From NCBI GenBank assembly GCA_905235585.1, contig CAJOME010000003.1, positions 1-39,085 on the forward strand: a DNA stretch of 39,085 nt, given 5' to 3'. Below are positions 34,818 to 39,085 of this stretch, one piece after another. This stretch comes from an uncultured Lachnospiraceae bacterium. Lineage in GTDB: Bacteria > Bacillota > Clostridia > Lachnospirales > Lachnospiraceae. Position numbers and translations under genes: made by a program. Every line of letters starts with the position of its first letter. The stretch's first letter is position 1. Under the pieces are notes generated by a model. It was not told where the DNA came from and searched no databases. It was given only the letters and a program-made list of their open reading frames with translations.

Positions 34818-36349
34818 TTTGCACCTGCCTTTATGACCTTCAGTACCGGCGTGATCCCGAAAGCTTCTTCAAATGTATCTGTCCTCTCTCTGAAAAGCCC
34901 CTTTTCAAGGAGCATCTTGTCCTTTGAACTCACCTTTATCACAAGCTCCTTATCCTTGAGCTGCACAGAAATGTTGTCTATACTCTTGCGCGTATTTCTC
35001 GCCAGTCCGGTAGCTACTCTGAGTATGGCTGTCAGCTTGGTGGTCATTATCTGATCATTTGCATCAAGCTTAAGCTGATCAAAGGTTTCATAGCTTATAT
35101 TGTTCGGATATGAATTACGGACTATAGTAGCCACCATCTTTCTTTCCTTATGTGATATGCCTATGATCTCGGAATCCATGATCATGGAGTAGGACATCTC
35201 AGCGGGCACACTTAAAGAGACGTACTTTCCGACATTTCTTAATATCGCAGATATGTGAAGCAAAAGCCGCTCTCTTGCACTCATACCGTGAAGCTTCTTT
35301 GTAGCGTCAAATACAGCCAGCGCGATATAAGAAAGCTTGGATGATACAGACTCGAAGGCACCGTATCTGGCTGCGATATTGCCTGCAGAGCTTATGATAT
35401 CATCGTTGAAGTTGTGTGCAGAGTGTACATATCCGTTATTGTCAGCATAATCATATGCTATCCCGTCTGACAGAGACACTCCGGGGAGATACAGATCCTT
35501 TGCTCCGGTGATATCTATCAATCTTTCTACAATAACGATGGATGGAAGAAGTAAAGAAGCGTTATCCTCCGGTATGCCGAGCTTTTCAGCGATCTGGTAC
35601 GGAGCCAGGACAAGAGCCGCTCTCATTATGTCCCGATATTCCCTGACTGTTATATGCCCGTCGCTTCTTCCTCCCACGTGAGCCATTATGACCGGCATAT
35701 AATCATCTATTATGATTATATTTTCGATATTAATATCACCGATATAGAGTGTTTTAAAATAGTCAAGCTCATTGCTTACCATTTCACCGATGATAGTCTC
35801 ATATTCGGAATATACCGGCTCTATATCCTTAAGCTTTGCCCTGATGCGAAGTGTGCCAAGGTGCAGATTTACCGTAGTGGCAAGCCTTCCTGCTTCAAAA
35901 AGGGTGATCTGTGTAGAGCCCCCGCCTATATCCACGAAAGCAGTACCATGCTCGATATGACTTTCAAATCCGCCTGTTAGAGCCGCGCCTTTATACTCCA
36001 GAAACCTTTGTTCGGAGTTGCTTAAAACCGATACTCTTATACCTGTCCTGCGCTCTATCTGATCCAGTACCACGTTAGTATTTACAGTTTCTCTTATGGC
36101 GGATGTGCCGTAGGCAAGATATTCCCTGATCCTGTAGCCGTCCATTATCTTACGGAAGCCCTTCAGGATTTCACATAGCTCATCCATCTTACTGCCGCTG
36201 ATCATACCGGTATGGAAAGTATCGTTTCCTATGTCTATACGATGGCGGACACAATCAATCTCCTTTATGCCGGTCTTGCCGCCCATCTCAAATACCTTCA
36301 TGGAGAGCTCATACGAGCCTACATCAATTGCGGAAAAAAGTTTTTTCAT
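34814..36349 (-). CDS. ppx: Exopolyphosphatase / pppGpp phosphatase family (Ppx/GppA)
   Basis: The 511-aa product has the actin-like ASKHA fold: SAIDVGSYELSMKV, GTSAIRETVN, the catalytic glutamate in LSNSEQRFLEY, and the phosphate-binding FVDIGGGSTQITL (138-150). The C-terminal half corresponds to the HD-like domain, but the expected His-Asp pair reads Arg-Asn (ISAILRNVGKY, 371-372) and the next histidines are missing. Metal-dependent HD chemistry is therefore not expected. It should release phosphate from polyphosphate or act on pppGpp. It overlaps ppk, the opposing enzyme, by 4 bp. Confidence 0.9.
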   Translation of the reverse strand: MKKLFSAIDVGSYELSMKVFEMGGKTGIKEIDCVRHRIDIGNDTFHTGMISGSKMDELCEILKGFRKIMDGYRIREYLAYGTSAIRETVNTNVVLDQIERRTGIRVSVLSNSEQRFLEYKGAALTGGFESHIEHGTAFVDIGGGSTQITLFEAGRLATTVNLHLGTLRIRAKLKDIEPVYSEYETIIGEMVSNELDYFKTLYIGDINIENIIIIDDYMPVIMAHVGGRSDGHITVREYRDIMRAALVLAPYQIAEKLGIPEDNASLLLPSIVIVERLIDITGAKDLYLPGVSLSDGIAYDYADNNGYVHSAHNFNDDIISSAGNIAARYGAFESVSSKLSYIALAVFDATKKLHGMSARERLLLHISAILRNVGKYVSLSVPAEMSYSMIMDSEIIGISHKERKMVATIVRNSYPNNISYETFDQLKLDANDQIMTTKLTAILRVATGLARNTRKSIDNISVQLKDKELVIKVSSKDKMLLEKGLFRERTDTFEEAFGITPVLKVIKAGAK

Positions 36350-36381
36350 GTCTGATACCTGACCCCTGTATCCCCGATGCT

Positions 36382-37656
36382 TTACTCTGTTGACATTACA
36401 TGATCGATAAACTGTCTGGCGGTACGTCCGGACAGACCGCCATGCTCAATCTCCCACCTGTTTGCTTTAAGCAAAAGCTCCTCATCATCCATGTCCACGG
36501 CGTATCTCTCTGCAAGAGTCTTCACGATATTCTTAAATTCCTTCGGTGTAGGCTTACCATAGTATATGGTCATACCGAAACGATGATACAGCGACAGCTT
36601 CTCTTCTACTGTATCGCTCTCATGGATATCGTCGTTTTCTCCACGATCCAGCTTATCCTTAAAGCCCTCATGTATGAGGTGCCTGCGATTTGAGGTAGCA
36701 TAGATCAGCACATTGTCCGGCTTCTTTTCAAGTCCGCCTTCTATTATGGCTTTCAGATATTTATATTCAGTCTCCTGATCCTCAAAAGACAGATCATCCA
36801 TATAAATGATAAAACGGTAATTTCGTTCCTTAAGAATGGCCATAATATCATTAAGGAAACGAAACTGATGCTTATAAAGCTCGATCAGCCTGAGTCCTCT
36901 TTCGTAATACCGGTTCATGATACCCTTTATGGAGGAAGACTTGCCTGTGCCGGAATCCCCGTACAGCAGACAGTTGTTGGCCGGAAGACCGCTCAGAAAA
37001 GCCTCTGTATTAGCCATCAGCTTCTCCTTTTGAGCCTGATACCCAACCAGATCCTCGAGCCCTATATGTGCCACCCTCTTTATCGGAACGATATCGAAGC
37101 TGTTATCCTGCAATCTTTCATGTATCTTAAAGGCCTTGTGGAGACCGAAAAGACCCACTCCGAAGTCTCCGTAAAATCTTTCAAGCAGCACCTTCATTTC
37201 CTCGGGATTTGCCGAAAGTGACAGACTGTCCGAGAGCTCACATATCCTGTCGCGGATACGCTTGTTAAACATTTTTCCCTCGTCAGGCATCTCGAAATCA
37301 GTCAGCATACCAAAACAGTCGGTATCATACTTTCGGTCTATATCCTCTATATCATAAAAGAACATCTGATAAAATACGCCCATATCATGCAAGGCGATAT
37401 CATTTATCGAGCCCTCGGCATGTCCTCTTATCTCGCAGGCCTTGGAAAACACATTTTCGTTGTTGGCAAGCAGGTATGTCAGGAAGATATGCCACAGATT
37501 GCCTCTGAACCCTCTTTCCACTGAAAGAGAGACCAGTCTTCCCGAAGCAGAGTAGGCAAGCGAAGCATTGCCGTCTCCCTCAAAAAGAGTGATCATGTCA
37601 TGCAGCACATCTTCAGCCTTAAAATCCCTGTAAAGTATCAGTTCATCCGTTATCAT
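36382..37656 (-). CDS. AAA+ ATPase of the DUF815 family
   Basis: This roughly 424-aa cytoplasmic protein has an N-terminal helical region of about 190 residues. It is followed by an AAA+ module: LEDLVGYQAQ, Walker A G-D-S-G-T-G-K-S (about 233-240), Walker B RFIIYMDDLSFE (about 281-292), sensor-1 like VLIYATSNRRHL and a C-terminal GGLSGRTARQFIDH. DUF815 members are widespread and their substrate is unknown. I use the ATG at 37656, 4 bp after the pheA stop; a TTG at 37674 is in frame and would overlap pheA by 14 bp. Neither start has a good ribosome site, so translation may depend on pheA. It precedes ppx by 32 bp. Confidence 0.85.
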   Translation of the reverse strand: MITDELILYRDFKAEDVLHDMITLFEGDGNASLAYSASGRLVSLSVERGFRGNLWHIFLTYLLANNENVFSKACEIRGHAEGSINDIALHDMGVFYQMFFYDIEDIDRKYDTDCFGMLTDFEMPDEGKMFNKRIRDRICELSDSLSLSANPEEMKVLLERFYGDFGVGLFGLHKAFKIHERLQDNSFDIVPIKRVAHIGLEDLVGYQAQKEKLMANTEAFLSGLPANNCLLYGDSGTGKSSSIKGIMNRYYERGLRLIELYKHQFRFLNDIMAILKERNYRFIIYMDDLSFEDQETEYKYLKAIIEGGLEKKPDNVLIYATSNRRHLIHEGFKDKLDRGENDDIHESDTVEEKLSLYHRFGMTIYYGKPTPKEFKNIVKTLAERYAVDMDDEELLLKANRWEIEHGGLSGRTARQFIDHVMSTE

Positions 37657-37660
37657 GGTC

Positions 37661-38788
37661 TTAATAATTTCCAAGTATCTTCATATTAACGGTTTCTTCT
37701 CTTAGTCCGTGGAGCGCGTTACGCACCGAGCTCTCGGCAAGATTGCCTTCAAAATCAACAAAAAATCTGTATTCTCCCGGATGCTCCGATATAGGTCTGC
37801 TCTCAATATGTGACATATTCACGTCATTGTAATAAAACAGGCTCAGGACATGATAAAGAGAACCAGTCGTATCAGGTATCTCAAAGCATATTGATACAGT
37901 TTTGGCATTCTTAAGGAATATCTTCTGGTTTGTAACTATTATAAATTTTGTTGAATTCCTGGATGAATAGTTTATTCCTCTCTCAAGTATATCCAGTCCG
38001 TTAAGCTCCGCACAACGCTCCGAGCATATCGCTGCTTTTGAACGCTCTGCCTCACCTGCCACCATGACTGCGGCCACAGCCGTATTTTTGCAGCTGTGGA
38101 CATGCATATTACGATGCTTATCAAGGTAATCCCGGCACTGCATTATAGCCTGCTCATGAGAGTATACATCCCTAATCTCTTCAACCTTTGCTCCGGGTAC
38201 AGCAGCAAGACAGTGTCTGATGCTGATCACCTGGGTGCCCACAATATAATTTTCAAATCTGGTAAGCAGATCATAGTTTTCACTGACTATACCTGCAGAG
38301 GAATTCTCTATGGGGAGCACTGCAAAATCAGCAAGTCCCTCATCTATGAGACTCATCGCATCCTTAAACGTAGCCACATGCAGCCTGTTGCAGTCCTTGC
38401 CGAAATACTCTGTCGCTGCTTCCTCCGAATAAGCTCCCTCCAGTCCCTGATAAACGATCCTCGCCCCATCGGTATCGAGCTTTTCCTTCATCATAAACGA
38501 AAGGCGTCCCTTTACACCCCTTTCCTCCATGATATCATACTGTCTCTTACGGGAAATGGACATGATATGATTGTAGAGTTCTTCTATACCCTTTGAATTG
38601 AACTCTGTATGAGTAAGAGCCTTTACTGCATCAAGCTTTGATCTTTCCCTGTTTATATCCAGAACATTCAGACCGTTTTGTATCTTATAATCGGCCACCT
38701 GTTCGGAAACAGCCATTCTTTCTTCGTAAAGCCTTACTATCTCACTGTCGATCTTATCGAGCTTTTCTCTGGATTCATTCAAATTCAT
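37661..38788 (-). CDS. pheA: Bifunctional chorismate mutase / prephenate dehydratase
   Basis: This P-protein converts chorismate to prephenate and then phenylpyruvate. The 375-aa product has an AroQ helical mutase domain (1-90, NLNESREKLDKIDSEIVRLYEERMAVSEQVADYK). The dehydratase domain (about 105-285) shows GLEGAYSEEAATEYFG, LPIENSSAGIVSENYDLL and NSTKFIIVT, with Lys where most enzymes have Arg in the T-R-F motif. A C-terminal ACT domain holds the phenylalanine-sensing GSLYHVL and ESRP motifs. I start at the ATG at 38788 because it matches the family N-terminus. It has no Shine-Dalgarno sequence and follows an extended -10 by only 7 nt. In-frame ATG 38821 and TTG 38857 are alternatives. Confidence 0.93.
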   Translation of the reverse strand: MNLNESREKLDKIDSEIVRLYEERMAVSEQVADYKIQNGLNVLDINRERSKLDAVKALTHTEFNSKGIEELYNHIMSISRKRQYDIMEERGVKGRLSFMMKEKLDTDGARIVYQGLEGAYSEEAATEYFGKDCNRLHVATFKDAMSLIDEGLADFAVLPIENSSAGIVSENYDLLTRFENYIVGTQVISIRHCLAAVPGAKVEEIRDVYSHEQAIMQCRDYLDKHRNMHVHSCKNTAVAAVMVAGEAERSKAAICSERCAELNGLDILERGINYSSRNSTKFIIVTNQKIFLKNAKTVSICFEIPDTTGSLYHVLSLFYYNDVNMSHIESRPISEHPGEYRFFVDFEGNLAESSVRNALHGLREETVNMKILGNY

Positions 38789-38795
38789 AGAGGGT

Positions 38796-38804
38796 ATTAT
38801 ACCA
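38796..38804 (-). promoter_or_regulatory. Extended -10 promoter of pheA
   Basis: TGGTATAAT on the minus strand is a perfect extended -10. No acceptable -35 lies at 17 bp. The predicted transcription start falls on or one base before the ATG at 38788, so the mRNA may be leaderless. Confidence 0.5.
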
Positions 38805-38908
38805 TAAACACTGATAGGCATACCACTTTTATGTTTTTTACACGGTTGGGCAGCCAAAGGTACTCACTCATTTTTGCTAAAGCGCAGATTGTGCCCACTA
38901 TCACGAAA

Positions 38909-38939
38909 AGGAGACCGGACGAAAACTGTCCGGTCTCCT
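38909..38939 (-). terminator. Intrinsic terminator of the right-edge gene
   Basis: A perfect 12-bp stem (38909-38920 with 38928-38939) closes a 7-nt loop and exits into TTTTCGTG on the minus strand, about 40 bp after the stop of the right-edge gene. It separates that gene from pheA. The rest of the 192-bp gap holds the pheA promoter and a 12-bp direct repeat. Confidence 0.85.
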
Positions 38940-38964
38940 GTGCTGTAGATATTAAGCTGTAAAT

Positions 38965-38992
38965 TCAGAACAATGCCATATCAGAACAATGC
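38965..38992. repeat. 12-bp direct repeat at the end of the right-edge gene
   Basis: TCAGAACAATGC occurs at 38965-38976 and again at 38981-38992, a 16-bp period. The second copy contains the stop codon and last three codons of the right-edge gene; the first lies just beyond the stop. This looks like a small slippage duplication. Confidence 0.8.
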
Positions 38993-39085
38993 AAGATAAG
39001 CATCGATCTGCTTCCTAAGCTCTGCTCTCTGAGCCTTGATCTGAGCTTCCTTCTCGAGCTGTTCCTTCTGGAAAGCAATTACAGG
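38981..39085 (-). CDS. C-terminal end of an unidentified helical protein (partial)
   Basis: Thirty-four codons and a TGA are visible. The peptide is charged and alanine/glutamine-rich (FQKEQLEKEAQIKAQR..., ending AYLALF) and would form a single amphipathic helix or coiled coil. The open frame, codon use and the terminator 40 bp downstream support a real gene end. The family cannot be named from this much. Confidence 0.6.
   Translation of the reverse strand, partial: PVIAFQKEQLEKEAQIKAQRAELRKQIDAYLALF

Noticed and set aside
38840-38870. GCAGCCAAAGGTACTCACTC as a possible third copy of the leader repeat
   Set aside because: Only a short CCAAAG-like core agrees and the surrounding bases do not align.

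Overview
The window looks like chromosomal core sequence from a Clostridia-type Firmicute, most likely a Lachnospiraceae relative. Pointers are the class II galT, the AroQ-type chorismate mutase fused to prephenate dehydratase, the ppx-ppk pair, the DUF815 ATPase, strong GGAGG ribosome sites that also serve TTG starts, and intermediate GC. All recognisable genes except one run on the minus strand, so the natural reading direction is from the right edge to the left. There is no CRISPR array, phage, insertion sequence or rRNA.

In transcription order: (i) the 3' end of an unknown gene at the right edge, closed by a strong terminator; (ii) pheA, a DUF815 AAA+ protein, ppx, ppk and galT, with short overlaps suggesting translational coupling, then a secreted GHL10-type glycosidase-like protein and a terminator; (iii) cytidine deaminase, a secreted VanY-like D,D-carboxypeptidase, tgt and yajC; (iv) an amino-acid block leuB-ilvD-ilvB-serC-serA-DUF1015; (v) a branching-enzyme homologue whose catalytic residues are all replaced, overlapping an MscS channel; (vi) tRNA-Thr(CGT) with promoter and terminator; (vii) a small membrane protein, argH, asd, an EAL-type c-di-GMP phosphodiesterase and topB; (viii) a left-handed beta-helix acyltransferase-like protein and eno, ended by a hairpin shared with (ix) the only plus-strand gene, an AT-richer GT-C-like membrane glycosyltransferase; (x) a type IIA topoisomerase B/A pair and the 5' end of rsmD at the left edge.

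The protein-coding content is mostly housekeeping: branched-chain, serine, arginine, aspartate-family and phenylalanine synthesis, polyphosphate turnover, DNA topology and glycolysis. The less ordinary material is between or inside these genes. A 93-nt segment filling the asd/EAL gap can fold with a 9-bp closing stem, an internal hairpin and a loop pairing, and may be an unrecognised structured RNA. A 212-bp imperfect palindrome fills the serC-serA gap. A roughly 49-bp dispersed motif sits in the leaders of two unrelated genes. The GlgB homologue appears to be a full-length pseudoenzyme. No gap between genes exceeds about 240 bp.
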